The notes under the pieces were generated by a model. The model saw only the letters and a list, made by a program, of their open reading frames with translations, was not told the origin of the DNA and made no database searches. DNA of 64,000 bases from Pseudoalteromonas sp. UG3-2 (lineage in GTDB: Bacteria > Pseudomonadota > Gammaproteobacteria > Enterobacterales > Alteromonadaceae): the NCBI RefSeq assembly GCF_037120705.1, contig NZ_JAWLJU010000002.1, positions 1,612,001-1,676,000 of the forward strand, given 5' to 3'. The number at the start of each line of letters is the position of its first letter. Position 1 is the stretch's first letter. Below are positions 29,270-39,373 of the stretch, one piece after another. The translations under genes and the position numbers were made by a program.

Positions 29270-29611
29270 AGTCATCTCCATAATATTTTGAAGCCTAGTC
29301 TCAACCGTTATTACTAGACACGCTTAACTTAAGGATCACTCACACTCGCACGATTAAGTATTAGACCTTAGTTGTAGTGGTTAAAGTCTGGTGCGTTTTT
29401 CAGACACCAGCTAGCTGGTTCTAAATTAATACATGCCCCCTGTCACTGCAACTTCTCGACTCGCACGCGGCATCTTCCACCTTAGTCTAATAGACCAATA
29501 GGTAATTGAGTAAAAACCAACCATCAACAACAGTTAGGGGGATTTAACTGAATTGCGCTGCTGCATGGGTAAGATGTTAGCTCTCGCCGCACAGCCACAG
29601 AGGAACTAGAT
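29270..29611. promoter_or_regulatory. Divergent acs/porin control region with repeated AGAC/GTCT half-sites
   Basis: About 340 bp without a gene. AGAC or GTCT cores occur at 29297, 29316, 29363, 29386, 29402, 29485 and 29492. The last two form GTCTA-A-TAGAC (29485-29495). A perfect 14-bp palindrome ACCAGCTAGCTGGT lies at 29406-29419 and overlaps a CTGGTG/CACCAG inverted repeat (29388-29410). Probable operator DNA for acs and/or the porin; the binding protein is not known from sequence. Confidence 0.5.
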
Positions 29612-30772
29612 ATGACAACGAACAAAATTAATAAGAAGCTGCTCGCAGTTGCTATAAGTAGTTTGTGTGCTCTACCTGCCGCGGCAGCAGAGATAGGTGA
29701 TACCAGCGTTAACTACGGTGGTTATGTCAAACTAGATGGCATTTGGAGTGACTTCTCTGACGGTGCTCTTGGGTCTCAGCATATTGGCCGCGACTTTTAT
29801 GTGCCTGGAACCACCCCAGTGGGCACCAATAGCGACAGCGATGCCGTGTTTGACATGCATGCCCGCCAATCTCGCTTTAACCTAGCCACCGCAACCAAGC
29901 TAGACGATGGCAGCAGCATCAAAACTAAAATTGAACTGGACTTTATTGCTTCAACCGGCGGTAATGAGCGAGTGACTAACTCCTATTCGCCACGTATTCG
30001 CCAGGCGTTTGTGACCTATAAGGGTTGGCTATTTGGTCAAGCTTGGTCAAACTTTCAAAACGTCAGTGCCCTGCCTGAAACCCTCGACTTCGTAGGCCCC
30101 GCTGAAGGCACAGTGTTTGCTCGCCAAGCCATGGTAAAATACACCACTGGAAACTGGTCTTTCTCAGCAGAAAACCCTGAGAGCACCGTGACCACCGCAA
30201 ACAGTGGCCGCGTAGTAACCGATGATGCCAGCATGCCGGATTTCACTGCCCGCTACACCATGAAAGCGGATTGGGGTCATATTGCGGTTGCCGCTTTAGC
30301 GCGGCAAGTTACCTATAAAGTTGGCGGCGCCGATGAGTCAGAAAGCTCACTGGGCATAAGCGCCTCGGGTCGGGTTAACTTTGGCAAAAACAACCTCAAG
30401 TTTATGCTGACGCAAGGTCAAGGTTTAGGCCGTTATGTTGGTCTGAATGTCGCCAATGGCGCCGTGTATGATGGCAACTCACTGCATGCCATTGATTCCA
30501 CCTCAGGTTTTGTTGCTTATCAACACCACTGGACTGAGCAGCTACGCTCGACCTTCTTATATTCTTTCTTTAGTGCCGACAACGAGGCCGATTTACTAAG
30601 TATCACTGGCGACCCAACAGAGTCGAGCATGAGCTACAGTGCTAACCTTCTTTATTCACCTGTGAAGAAGCTTACCTTTGGCGCGGAATACAAAGTGGGT
30701 ACTCGAGAAACTGAAAGTGGCCTAGAAGGTGACTTAGACAGGCTACAGCTCTCGGTGAAATACGTATTTTAA
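29612..30772 (+). CDS. DcaP-like trimeric outer-membrane porin
   Basis: 386 residues with a cleavable signal peptide (basic start, hydrophobic core, PAAAA then EIGDT). The mature protein alternates like a beta-barrel and ends in aromatic KYVF, the BAM recognition signal. The segment RIRQAFVTYKGWLFGQAWSN and FVGPAEGTVFARQ is characteristic of DcaP-family porins, which take up small carboxylates. Divergent from acs; a role in uptake of acetate or other organic acids is inferred from this position only. Confidence 0.85.
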   Translation: MTTNKINKKLLAVAISSLCALPAAAAEIGDTSVNYGGYVKLDGIWSDFSDGALGSQHIGRDFYVPGTTPVGTNSDSDAVFDMHARQSRFNLATATKLDDGSSIKTKIELDFIASTGGNERVTNSYSPRIRQAFVTYKGWLFGQAWSNFQNVSALPETLDFVGPAEGTVFARQAMVKYTTGNWSFSAENPESTVTTANSGRVVTDDASMPDFTARYTMKADWGHIAVAALARQVTYKVGGADESESSLGISASGRVNFGKNNLKFMLTQGQGLGRYVGLNVANGAVYDGNSLHAIDSTSGFVAYQHHWTEQLRSTFLYSFFSADNEADLLSITGDPTESSMSYSANLLYSPVKKLTFGAEYKVGTRETESGLEGDLDRLQLSVKYVF

Positions 30773-30805
30773 GCTAATTGGATAACAGACGTTCACTTCC
30801 TAACT

Positions 30806-30828
30806 GCGGCCCTTGGGCCGCTTTTTTA
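30806..30828 (+). terminator. Intrinsic terminator of the porin gene
   Basis: GCGGCCC-TT-GGGCCGC hairpin followed by a run of T, 33 bp after the porin stop. Confidence 0.93.
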
Positions 30829-31125
30829 TGCTCGATTGAGAGTAATACTACTGCTGGCCTGGCGTTAAATGGGCTGGTACCTTAACGCGCTTTGCCAATC
30901 ACTGAGTTCTCTTTTCATCATGATATTCACTATTGGGTTTTAGCAATTCACATTAATCCTTCCGCAGTTTGAGCGAGTAAGCTTTCCGCGAAGCTAGCTA
31001 TGTTAAAGGTTTCTTATTTAGACCAAAGCGATTGAGAGGTTTTTATCTTGCCTGGATAGGTGCCGGTAAGCTTAGTGATTGCAGAACGTAGGAGCGGTGT
31101 TATCGGCATAGTTCTCTTGCCTCTA
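30829..31125. other. Gene-free stretch between porin terminator and MITE-like element
   Basis: About 300 bp. I see no open frame of useful size, tRNA, palindromic module or terminator here. Confidence 0.5.
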
Positions 31126-31287
31126 ATACCAATTCGCTTAATTAAGTGGTCTATTTGAGGCGAGATAATTCTGGCGATAGCAAGGCGAAAATTTTGCTAT
31201 TTAGTTGTTCTAAATGAGAAATTTTTAACGCAGTTAGCGTCGAATTTGCTCCCTCAAATTGAGCAAGTATTAATGCGGATTGGTATA
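31126..31287. mobile_element. MITE-like miniature inverted-repeat element
   Basis: About 160 bp bounded by imperfect terminal inverted repeats: AATACCAATTCGCTTAAT at the left, and TATACCAATCCGCATTAAT read inward from the right. The interior has no complete transposase. Elements with these ACCAAT ends recur in Pseudoalteromonas and Shewanella genomes as I recall them. A 68-codon frame on the minus strand spans the element and extends past its end; it is judged non-genic. Only one copy is in the window, so mobility is inferred from the ends. Confidence 0.6.
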
Positions 31288-31313
31288 GCGAGCCACTTAA
31301 TAAAGCAAATTGC

Positions 31314-31344
31314 CATAAAAAAACCCTGCCGCTGGCAGGGTTTT
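31314..31344 (-). terminator. Intrinsic terminator of the hflX-hflK-hflC operon
   Basis: AAAACCCTGCC/GGCAGGGTTTT stem with a 3-nt loop, followed on the minus strand by a run of T, 26 bp beyond the hflC stop. It marks the end of the long nnr...hflC transcription unit. Confidence 0.92.
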
Positions 31345-31369
31345 GCAAACTAACCAATATTAAAACACG

Positions 31370-32248
31370 TTATCTGGCGTTGGCGTTCTTCATGTAATCA
31401 AAGAACTTGCTATCCGGTGATAGCACCATAACGTCGTTTTTGTTTTTAAAGGTCTTTTTATACGCCTCTAAAGAACGTACAAAGCTAAAGAACTCAGGGT
31501 CTTTATTGTATGCTTCGGCGTAGATATTCGCCGCAGTGGCATCACCTTGACCACGCACTGCACGGGCATTACGCTCGGCATCGGCCAACATAACCGTGAC
31601 ACGTCTATCCACTTCCGCGCGGATTTTCTCGGCTTTTTCTTGACCCTCAGAACGGTGCTCTTTCGCTACCGCCTGACGCTCAGCACGCATACGTTGGAAA
31701 ATTGAGTTACTGACTTCGTTTGGCAGGTTAATCTGCTTAACACGAACATCAAGTACCTCAATACCCAGCTCTGTGGCACTTTCAGAAGCTTGCACTAGCG
31801 CTTCTTCCATCAGCTCACTACGCTCACCAGAAACAATTTCTTTAATGGTGCGCGAACCAAAGTTAGTTCTTAGGCCGTTATTCACTTTCTGCTTTAGTAG
31901 CGTCTCAGCGTATTGCTTGTCACCACGAGCACGCAGGTAGAACGCACTGAAATCGTTTACTCGCCACTTCACGTAGGAGTCCACGATCAAGTCTTTTTTC
32001 TCGCTGGTAACGAAACGGTCAGGCTGGCCATCAAGCGTTTGAATACGGGCATCGATTTTACGTACCTGACTGAAAAATGGCACTTTAAAATGCAATCCCG
32101 GCGCGTAAACAACAGCATCGCCGTTGCTGTCTTTTTGCACCTTACTAAAGAGCAATACAATCGCGCGCTGCCCTTCGTTAACCACAAATACCGATGAGAA
32201 AGACATAAGCACGGCAGCTAATAATAGAATAATACTAAAATTCTTCAT
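31370..32248 (-). CDS. hflC: HflC, membrane regulator of FtsH
   Basis: SPFH/prohibitin-family protein, 292 residues. N-terminal membrane anchor (about 4-20), SPFH domain (VVNEGQRAIVLLFSKV), and a C-terminal helical region (KAEKIRAEVDRRVTVMLADAERNARAVRGQGDA). With HflK it forms the cage around the FtsH protease. 5 bp after hflK. Confidence 0.96.
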   Translation of the reverse strand: MKNFSIILLLAAVLMSFSSVFVVNEGQRAIVLLFSKVQKDSNGDAVVYAPGLHFKVPFFSQVRKIDARIQTLDGQPDRFVTSEKKDLIVDSYVKWRVNDFSAFYLRARGDKQYAETLLKQKVNNGLRTNFGSRTIKEIVSGERSELMEEALVQASESATELGIEVLDVRVKQINLPNEVSNSIFQRMRAERQAVAKEHRSEGQEKAEKIRAEVDRRVTVMLADAERNARAVRGQGDATAANIYAEAYNKDPEFFSFVRSLEAYKKTFKNKNDVMVLSPDSKFFDYMKNANAR

Positions 32249-32253
32249 TTCGA

Positions 32254-33432
32254 TTATCTCCCGTTACCAAATCTATCGCGATTAAAGCGGTCGTTACCAG
32301 AATTTACCGAGCTGTTTTGCTGCTGGTTATTCTGGATAGAACGGCGCAGCTGTTCAATGTCGTTTTGACTTGGCAAACGCACTGGCGATGAGCTGCTCAC
32401 ACCTTGTGACTGCATGATTTTATCCAGTGGCAGATACATCATGTTATTGCCACCATCAACGTCAATGAGCACTTTTGTGCTCTCACCTAAAATTTGCTCC
32501 ATGGCATCAATGTATAAACGCTCACGGGTGACTTCCTTAGCCATTTGATATTCTGGAAGTAGCTTTTCAAAACGTTCCACCTCACCGCGCGCTTCAAGAA
32601 TAATACGTTCTTGATAACCCTCTGCTTCTTGAGTCATACGAGTCACCTGACCACGGGCACGTGGTTCGATTTCTCTGGCGTATGCTTCCGCTTCACGAAT
32701 GAAACGCTCTTCATCCTCTTGCGCAGCAATGGCGTCATCAAAGGCGTCTTTTACTTCCGCCGGTGGACGAGAATCTTTAAAGTTGACGTCAGTAACGATC
32801 AGACCAAGATTGTAAGGCTCAATAATGTCATTAAGCTCATCCCAAGTACGCTGACGAACGACTTCACGACCCGTAGTGAGCACTTCGTCCATCCGCGAGT
32901 GACCTACTACATAACGCAAGGCGCTATCAAGTGCTTGCTGCAAACTGTGATCTGCATCGGTAACACTGAAGCGATACAGCCTTGGGTCGATAACACGATA
33001 TTGCACTTCAAACTCTACGCTGACCACGTTCTCATCTTCAGTAAGCATAAAGCCCGACGCCGATAGCGAACGCACTGCCTCAATATCCACCGGGATCACC
33101 CGCTCAATAAAGGTGGCTTTCCAACGCAAGCCTGGCTCAGCAATGCGGTCAAACTCACCAAACTGCAACACAATGCCACGCTCGGCTTCTTTCACCGTGT
33201 AAATACCACTTAGCGCCCAGACAATGGCTGCAATGATAAGCACAAACAAAATGCCGGTACTGCCTAGTCCGCCATTACCGCCTTTGCCTGGTTTACCACC
33301 AAAAATACCACCAAACTTGTTGCCAAATTTACGGAATACTTCGTCTAGATCAGGTGGGCCCTGGTCCCGCCCTCCGCGGTTCTTCCACGGATCTTTATCG
33401 TTGCCATTATTACCCGGCTCGTTCCAGGCCAT
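32254..33432 (-). CDS. hflK: HflK, membrane regulator of FtsH
   Basis: Partner of HflC, 392 residues. A Gly/Asn-rich cytoplasmic N-terminus (MAWNEPGNNGNDKDPW), a TM helix at about 56-76, the SPFH domain (YTVKEAERGIVLQFGEFD), a coiled coil, and a low-complexity Gln/Asn-rich C-terminus. The glycine-rich KFGGIFGGKPGKGGNGG segment before the membrane helix is usual for the family. Confidence 0.96.
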   Translation of the reverse strand: MAWNEPGNNGNDKDPWKNRGGRDQGPPDLDEVFRKFGNKFGGIFGGKPGKGGNGGLGSTGILFVLIIAAIVWALSGIYTVKEAERGIVLQFGEFDRIAEPGLRWKATFIERVIPVDIEAVRSLSASGFMLTEDENVVSVEFEVQYRVIDPRLYRFSVTDADHSLQQALDSALRYVVGHSRMDEVLTTGREVVRQRTWDELNDIIEPYNLGLIVTDVNFKDSRPPAEVKDAFDDAIAAQEDEERFIREAEAYAREIEPRARGQVTRMTQEAEGYQERIILEARGEVERFEKLLPEYQMAKEVTRERLYIDAMEQILGESTKVLIDVDGGNNMMYLPLDKIMQSQGVSSSSPVRLPSQNDIEQLRRSIQNNQQQNSSVNSGNDRFNRDRFGNGR

Positions 33433-33531
33433 AGCTATACTCCATTGTTATTAAAATGAATTAGGTTAAATCTAACAAAATTCGAGCGACTCTCATACAA
33501 AAATACGTGTTAAATTTACGTTTTTTCGCCC

Positions 33532-34815
33532 TTAAACACAAAACTCTTCAAGGTTTTGGCCAAATTCTTTCTTCAGCTTTTCCCACTCAATTTGTGGCAC
33601 TCTTACTGCAGCAAGCCAATTACCTTGTTCGTCATAGCCCTTTTCCTCTACGGCATTGAGCTCAAACAATGCTGCACGCAAGCGGCCAAACTGCGGCGGC
33701 AAAGCGATATCGGCGGTAAAAATAGACTTTGCTAGTAAGTCTTTCATTGCCTCGAATAGCGCGTCTATGCCCTCTCCTGAGTGGGCACTTAACCAAACTC
33801 GGATCGGTCTGCCTTCATCGTCTCTATCTATTCTAGGCGCAACATCGTCCATTAGATCAATTTTGTTGTACACCAACAATTGTGGGATCTCACTGGCCTC
33901 GATTTCTTCTAACACCGACTGCACTTGCTCGATGTTTTCTTTGCGTCTGGCATCGGCTACGTCCACCACATGAAGCTGTAAATCTGCTTCTCGGGTTTCG
34001 GTTAAGGTGGCCTTAAACGCCGCCACTAAATCGTGCGGCAAGTGACGAATAAAGCCCACGGTATCCGCCAAAATAACTGGGCCAACGTCATCCACCTCAA
34101 GCTTTCTCAAAGTAGGGTCGAGCGTCGCAAACAGCTGATCGGCAGCATACACTTCGGCATCGGTGATTTTATTAAACAGCGTTGATTTACCCGCATTGGT
34201 GTAACCGACTAAGGAAACCGTGGGTATTTCATTGCGGCTTCTTGCCCGGCGCCCTTGCTCACGCACCACGCCGACTTTCTCTAAACGCTTGCGAATACTT
34301 TTAATACGTTCACGGAGCAAGCGGCGGTCAGTTTCCAGCTGCGTTTCACCTGGGCCGCGCAGGCCAATACCGCCTTTTTGCCGCTCAAGGTGCGTCCAGC
34401 CGCGGATCAAACGCGTGGAAATATGGCGTAACTGTGCCAGCTCAACTTGTAACTTACCCTCGTGGGTTCGCGCGCGCTGGGCAAAAATATCTAAGATCAG
34501 AGTTGTCCTATCTAACACTCTGCACTTACAAACGCGTTCAATATTGCGCTCTTGTGAGGGACTGAGTTGGTGGTTAAATATGATGACATCTGCATTGTGG
34601 GTTTTGACAGTCTCAGCAATCTCTTCAGCTTTACCCGTTCCGACAAACAACTTCGGATGTGGTGCCTGACGGCTGCCTTGCACAACCGCCACACTACTAA
34701 CACCAGCAGAAGAAACTAGCATTTCCAACTCGCGCAGATCTTCGCGATCGCCTTCGTGAGGAAATTCTATATGAACCAAGACTGCCTGTTCGCCGGCTTC
34801 ATAACGGTCAAACAA
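33532..34815 (-). CDS. hflX: HflX, ribosome-associated GTPase
   Basis: GTPase that binds and splits stalled 70S ribosomes. 427 residues: N-terminal HflX domain (to about 195), G domain with G1 GYTNAGKSTLFN, G3 DTVGF, G4 NKID. The conserved RARTHEGKLQVELAQL and GGIGLRGPGETQLETDRR are present. The start is TTG (MFDRYEAGEQAV), preceded by GGAGC; a nearby ATG is out of frame. 25 bp after hfq. Confidence 0.95.
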   Translation of the reverse strand: MFDRYEAGEQAVLVHIEFPHEGDREDLRELEMLVSSAGVSSVAVVQGSRQAPHPKLFVGTGKAEEIAETVKTHNADVIIFNHQLSPSQERNIERVCKCRVLDRTTLILDIFAQRARTHEGKLQVELAQLRHISTRLIRGWTHLERQKGGIGLRGPGETQLETDRRLLRERIKSIRKRLEKVGVVREQGRRARSRNEIPTVSLVGYTNAGKSTLFNKITDAEVYAADQLFATLDPTLRKLEVDDVGPVILADTVGFIRHLPHDLVAAFKATLTETREADLQLHVVDVADARRKENIEQVQSVLEEIEASEIPQLLVYNKIDLMDDVAPRIDRDDEGRPIRVWLSAHSGEGIDALFEAMKDLLAKSIFTADIALPPQFGRLRAALFELNAVEEKGYDEQGNWLAAVRVPQIEWEKLKKEFGQNLEEFCV

Positions 34816-34840
34816 GCATTAAGCTCCTAATGTTCTCTGA

Positions 34841-35104
34841 TTAATAATTGCCTTCATCACCTTGATCACCAGCGTCACTCCCCGTTGCATTTTGGAAGTT
34901 AACTGCACGTGCTGGTACCACAGTGGAGATGGCGTGTTTATACACCATTTGATTTACGGTGTTTTCAAGCAAAATTACAAACTGGTCAAATGACTGAATT
35001 TTGCCTTGCAATTTAATGCCGTTCACTAAAAAAATAGAAACAGGAATGCGTTCACGACGCAAGACATTCAAAAATGGGTCTTGTAAAGATTGGCCTTTTG
35101 CCAT
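34841..35104 (-). CDS. hfq: Hfq, RNA chaperone
   Basis: Hexameric Sm-like protein that pairs small RNAs with mRNAs. 87 residues: the Sm1 region ([30 protein letters not shown]) and the Sm2 motif with YKH ([13 protein letters not shown]) are complete. The acidic, disordered C-tail is short (about 17 residues, ending DQGDEGNY) compared with 102 residues in E. coli. Order miaA-hfq-hflX is conserved. Confidence 0.98.
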   Translation of the reverse strand: MAKGQSLQDPFLNVLRRERIPVSIFLVNGIKLQGKIQSFDQFVILLENTVNQMVYKHAISTVVPARAVNFQNATGSDAGDQGDEGNY

Positions 35105-35179
35105 TTTTTTATCCTTCGTTTTAGGTGTTATTATGTCAGGTCGTTGTTTAATTCAGAACATACTGATTAACAACTACTA

Positions 35180-36097
35180 TTAGCTTAGCGAAGTTAGAAC
35201 ACGTTGCAAGTTTTCTTGGTCATCGGTGTCAAGCCAAGTAACATCTTGCCACCCTCTTAGCCAAGTTAACTGCCGCTTCGCCAGTTGCCTCGTGGCTGCA
35301 ATGCCTTTAAAGACCATTTCATCATAGTCGCATTCTCCAGCCAAATACTCCCACATTTGCCGATACCCAACACAACGAATAGAGGGCAAGTCTGGGTGTA
35401 AATCTTGTCGTTGATATAAGGCCAAAACTTCGTTTTTAAAGCCTTGATCCAACATTATTTTAAATCTTTTCTCAATACGTTCATGTAAGACTTTTCGGTC
35501 ACTCGGCGCAATGGCAAATTGGTGGAATTGATAGGGCAATGCCGCCTGCTTGCGTTGTTGTAGCGCCGTCATGGTTTCGCCACTAATACGATACACTTCT
35601 AATGCGCGATTGATCCGCTGTGAATCATTTTCGCTAATTTTTGCTGCCGCTTCCGGGTCGATGCTCGCTAACTGGCGATGCAGTGCTGGCCAGCCGTGCT
35701 GCAAAGCTTCGCTTTCTAATTGCTTTCTTACCTCAGCATCTGCCTCTGGTAAAGGCGATAGGCCCTCAATAAGTCCTTTGAAATACATCATGGTGCCGCC
35801 CACTAGGATGGGCACTTTACCTTGCTGATGAAAGCGGTCGATTAATGTAATGGCATCGGCACGAAAGTCGGCCACGGAATAGCTTTGCGCCGGGTCAATA
35901 ATGTCAATTAGATGATGAGGCGCCTGTGCTTGCTCTGCTAGACTCGGTTTTGCAGTGCCAATATCCATGCCCTTATACACCAAGGCCGAGTCTACGCTGA
36001 TGATCTCGGTCTTCAGGGCCTGACATAGCTCAATGGCTAAGGCGGTCTTTCCTGCCGCGGTGGGCCCCATAATGGTAATAACGGGTAACTGATTCAC
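35180..36097 (-). CDS. miaA: MiaA, tRNA dimethylallyltransferase
   Basis: Adds a dimethylallyl group to A37 of tRNAs reading UNN codons. P-loop [30 protein letters not shown] and the C-terminal [14 protein letters not shown] are intact. The frame allows a GTG at 36148, but a GTG at 36097 (start of [11 protein letters not shown]) has AAAAGG 6 nt upstream and matches the usual N-terminus; this gives 305 residues. 78 bp after mutL. Confidence 0.93.
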   Translation of the reverse strand: MNQLPVITIMGPTAAGKTALAIELCQALKTEIISVDSALVYKGMDIGTAKPSLAEQAQAPHHLIDIIDPAQSYSVADFRADAITLIDRFHQQGKVPILVGGTMMYFKGLIEGLSPLPEADAEVRKQLESEALQHGWPALHRQLASIDPEAAAKISENDSQRINRALEVYRISGETMTALQQRKQAALPYQFHQFAIAPSDRKVLHERIEKRFKIMLDQGFKNEVLALYQRQDLHPDLPSIRCVGYRQMWEYLAGECDYDEMVFKGIAATRQLAKRQLTWLRGWQDVTWLDTDDQENLQRVLTSLS

Positions 36098-36175
36098 TTC
36101 TAACCTTTTTGCTGACGACACCAAAGGGACATTATAGCTGATAGTCACCTGTAATTAATACCTAAATTCGGGGAT

Positions 36176-38029
36176 TTACTGCGCGACTAACCAGGCAACA
36201 AGCTCATCGGTGACCACTTCTTTGCCATTATCAATAATCGCAGCAACGCTTTGTGGCTGCTGTAACAGCTTGTGGTGTACTTGCTCAAAGTGTTGACTAG
36301 CAAAATAGCTCGCCGGGGTATGCTGCTCCAGCCACTGTAACCATTCAGCAACCGAAGGCTCAGCACTAAAGTCTAGTACCGCACTGATAAGCTCACTAAC
36401 ATCGACGCTGTATAACGACACCGGTAACTTTTTAACTAACACATGGCCATCAAATAGCTCAATATCAAAGCCAACGATTGCCAGCCAGGTTTGTGCCTGA
36501 TTAAGTTCAGTTAACGCCTGCTTATCGAGTTTTACTCGCACTGGCAGCAACAAGGCTTTCCCTTGCAAGGTGCCATCTTGTTCAATTTGTTGTTGCCAAA
36601 GTGGCCGCAAACCGTGTTTGCAATCGCCCAGTAATAAACCCTGTTGTTGCTTTAACAATACTTTGCCTTGGCTCAATAGTATCCATTCGGCAGGCCGTGG
36701 TTGTTCTGTAATCGGCGGCTCTGGCAGCGCCACAGGTTGCGGCTCAGCCACTTTATCAAAGTGTGACATTTGCTGATGTGACAGACCTTGATAAAGCTGA
36801 TTCACGTTTACTTGTTTTTTGCCACTGCTGGGGCTGGCAGCGGCGCGGTGATAACCACCGTCAGAAGTTGGCGAGCCAGCACTGCTTTTCGGCGCACCAC
36901 TGCCGCTGGACTCTTCATAACTGGGCTGTAAACTGGAACGATAACTTTGATGGTCGTGTTGAGGCAATAGCTCAGCAGCCAGCTCATGGCCAGAGAAGCT
37001 CTGATTAGGCAGAGCAGCTTGGTCATCGTCGCCACTTAAGTCGAGCTCGTTGGCGGCCACCTGCTTGATGGCTTGGACAATAAAATCATGTACCAAACGT
37101 GCCTGATGAAAACGCACTTCATGTTTGGCAGGATGGACATTGACGTCGACTTGGCGCGGGTCTAGCTCCAGATAAATCACAAACCCTGGCAATTCCTCGT
37201 GCCCGGTCGACTCCTCAAACGCTTGACGAATGGCGTGCAAAATCAACTTGTCGCGCATCATGCGGCCATTCACGTAAGTGTATTGGGTGCTATTGCTGGT
37301 ACCAGCGGGCAACACCCAGCCAAACAACTTTAAGCCATCATGGCCCGATTCAACATAGCTGGCTTGGCGTGAGAATACCTTACCACCCACCTGTGCCACG
37401 CGTTCTACGCCCTGCTCAAAGCGTCGTGGTCGATATTGTCGCACCACTTTTTGATTGTGGGTAAGGGTAATAGCGATATCAAAGCGGCTCAAAGCAATGC
37501 GTTTTACCAGCTCGTCGATATGACTAAACTCGGTTTTTTCGGTGCGCAAGAATTTCCGTCTTGCTGGGGTATTGAAAAACAAGTCTTTAACTTCGATGGT
37601 GGTGCCATCTGGGTGGGCCGTAGGCTGGATCTGCACTTCCATATCGCGGCCTTCGGCAAACGCCTGCCAGGCGGTTTCTTGCTGCGGCGGTTTTGAGCTT
37701 AGCGTTAGTCTTGAGACCGAGCTAATTGACGCCAACGCTTCCCCACGAAACCCTAATGAGGCAATGCACTCCAAGTCATCGAGGCTTTTTAATTTACTGG
37801 TAGCATGACGAGAAAGAGCCAGCATTAACTCTTCTTTGACAATGCCTTTGCCGTTATCGCGAATGCGGATCAGCTTATGACCGCCACGTTCAATGTCGAT
37901 GTGAATGCGATTGGCGCCAGCATCAATGCTGTTCTCCACCAGCTCTTTGACCACCGAAGCTGGCCGTTCTACCACCTCGCCGGCGGCTATTTGGTTTGCC
38001 AGCCGCGCTGGTAACACTGCTATAGTCAT
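36176..38029 (-). CDS. mutL: MutL, DNA mismatch repair protein
   Basis: Couples MutS mismatch recognition to MutH or UvrD. 617 residues. GHKL ATPase N-terminus with [23 protein letters not shown] and [10 protein letters not shown]; variable Ser/Gln-rich linker (about 340-430); C-terminal dimerisation domain. I do not see the DQHA(x)2E(x)4E endonuclease motif, so it resembles the E. coli-type protein. 3 bp from amiB. Confidence 0.97.
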   Translation of the reverse strand: MTIAVLPARLANQIAAGEVVERPASVVKELVENSIDAGANRIHIDIERGGHKLIRIRDNGKGIVKEELMLALSRHATSKLKSLDDLECIASLGFRGEALASISSVSRLTLSSKPPQQETAWQAFAEGRDMEVQIQPTAHPDGTTIEVKDLFFNTPARRKFLRTEKTEFSHIDELVKRIALSRFDIAITLTHNQKVVRQYRPRRFEQGVERVAQVGGKVFSRQASYVESGHDGLKLFGWVLPAGTSNSTQYTYVNGRMMRDKLILHAIRQAFEESTGHEELPGFVIYLELDPRQVDVNVHPAKHEVRFHQARLVHDFIVQAIKQVAANELDLSGDDDQAALPNQSFSGHELAAELLPQHDHQSYRSSLQPSYEESSGSGAPKSSAGSPTSDGGYHRAAASPSSGKKQVNVNQLYQGLSHQQMSHFDKVAEPQPVALPEPPITEQPRPAEWILLSQGKVLLKQQQGLLLGDCKHGLRPLWQQQIEQDGTLQGKALLLPVRVKLDKQALTELNQAQTWLAIVGFDIELFDGHVLVKKLPVSLYSVDVSELISAVLDFSAEPSVAEWLQWLEQHTPASYFASQHFEQVHHKLLQQPQSVAAIIDNGKEVVTDELVAWLVAQ

Positions 38030-38032
38030 AAA

Positions 38033-39373
38033 TTACGCTTTCGGGATGGTTAACACTTGGCCGATATACAGGGTATTATTTTTTAAGTTGTTTGCTCGTT
38101 TTAACTCACGCACGGTAATGCCATAGCGACTGGCAAGCACGCTCAAAGACTCGCCACTTTTGACCTTATGACGCACCGGCTTATTTGATTTTAATCGCGC
38201 AAATAACGAGTTATCTGGCGGGTGCTTTTCATAATAGCCTTTAATCGAGCCAAAAATAGCACGGGCTAAACGTTCTTGATAATGTGGCGAAGTCAGTAAT
38301 TTTTCTTCTTGTGGGTTTGAAATAAAACCGGTTTCCACCAATATTGACGGAATGTCAGGGGACTTCAGCACCCCAAAATTAGCTGCTTGCGGCCGCTTTT
38401 TATGCATTTTAGCGACTTTTCTTAGGCCCTTCACCACCTCTTCCGCCACTTCAAAGCCGGTTTTCATGGAGTGCTCCATCGACATGTCAAGCAGCGCCTT
38501 GGCTAGGTATTTTTCATTGGCCGTATCTTTAATTAAATCGGCGGCCCCGCCTAACAGCTGTGAGTGCTTTTCTTTATCCTCTAACCATTTACCAATTTCG
38601 GAGTTGGCGCGGCGCAGTGATAACACCCACACCGATGCCCCGCGAGGTTGAGGACTGGTAAAGGCGTCAGCATGAATAGAAACAAAAAAGTCTGCTTTAC
38701 GCTCCCGAGCTTTGGCGGTTCGGGTATTCAATTTAAGATAATAATCGCCGGTGCGGATAAGTTTCGCGCGCATACCCGGTTGGCTGTCGACTAAGCGCGC
38801 TAAGCGCTTGGCAATTTGTAAGGTAACCAGCTTCTCATACACCCCAGACGGCCCAATTGAGCCTGGGTCTTCACCGCCATGGCCGGCATCAATGGCGACA
38901 ATAATATCGCGGTCCTGCACTCGCGGTTTTCGGGTTTTATTGCTGTCGCTGCTGTAAGCGCTCATTTTGCTGCCATACAAGTCGACCACCAAACGATTTT
39001 TGTAGGGGCCTGTGGGCGCTAGGGCAAATATTTTTGGTTTGGCGCTGCGGCTGAGTTCGATAACAATCCGCGCCGAATTACTCGCCTTGGGGGTGCTGTG
39101 ACGAATTTTATTAATGACCTTGTGTTCCGGCGGGATACTTGGAAAGGCTTTGCGCTGTTGCGTGTTGTTAATATCAATCACCAAGCGCAGTGGATTTTTC
39201 AAGACAAAATAGCTGTAGTCTGGCTTGCCGCTCATGTCGAACACCACACGAGTGCTTTCCGGCGATGGCCAAACACGCACACCTTCTATTTTATTTTGGG
39301 CAATACTAGGACTACTAAGCAGTAACAGCCCAATGGTTAATAAGCAATAAAAGTATCTCAGCAGGTTACGCAT
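38033..39373 (-). CDS. amiB: AmiB-type N-acetylmuramoyl-L-alanine amidase
   Basis: Periplasmic zinc amidase that splits septal peptidoglycan. From the ATG at 39373: signal peptide (MRNLLRYFYCLLTIGLLLLS, cleavage near SIA-QN), AMIN domain, Amidase_3 domain with zinc residues in IDAGHGGEDPG, YEKLVTL, SIHADAF and VETGF, and one C-terminal LysM (VKSGESLSVLASRYGITVREL). 446 residues. The frame extends to 39451 inside tsaE, but that would bury the signal peptide. Overlaps tsaE by 8 bp. NlpD, encoded elsewhere in the window, activates this enzyme class. Confidence 0.94.
   Translation of the reverse strand: MRNLLRYFYCLLTIGLLLLSSPSIAQNKIEGVRVWPSPESTRVVFDMSGKPDYSYFVLKNPLRLVIDINNTQQRKAFPSIPPEHKVINKIRHSTPKASNSARIVIELSRSAKPKIFALAPTGPYKNRLVVDLYGSKMSAYSSDSNKTRKPRVQDRDIIVAIDAGHGGEDPGSIGPSGVYEKLVTLQIAKRLARLVDSQPGMRAKLIRTGDYYLKLNTRTAKARERKADFFVSIHADAFTSPQPRGASVWVLSLRRANSEIGKWLEDKEKHSQLLGGAADLIKDTANEKYLAKALLDMSMEHSMKTGFEVAEEVVKGLRKVAKMHKKRPQAANFGVLKSPDIPSILVETGFISNPQEEKLLTSPHYQERLARAIFGSIKGYYEKHPPDNSLFARLKSNKPVRHKVKSGESLSVLASRYGITVRELKRANNLKNNTLYIGQVLTIPKA

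Noticed and set aside
31151..31357. 68-codon frame over the MITE-like element
   Set aside because: Covers the element and the hflC terminator; such frames are a usual by-product of this element and have no ribosome site.
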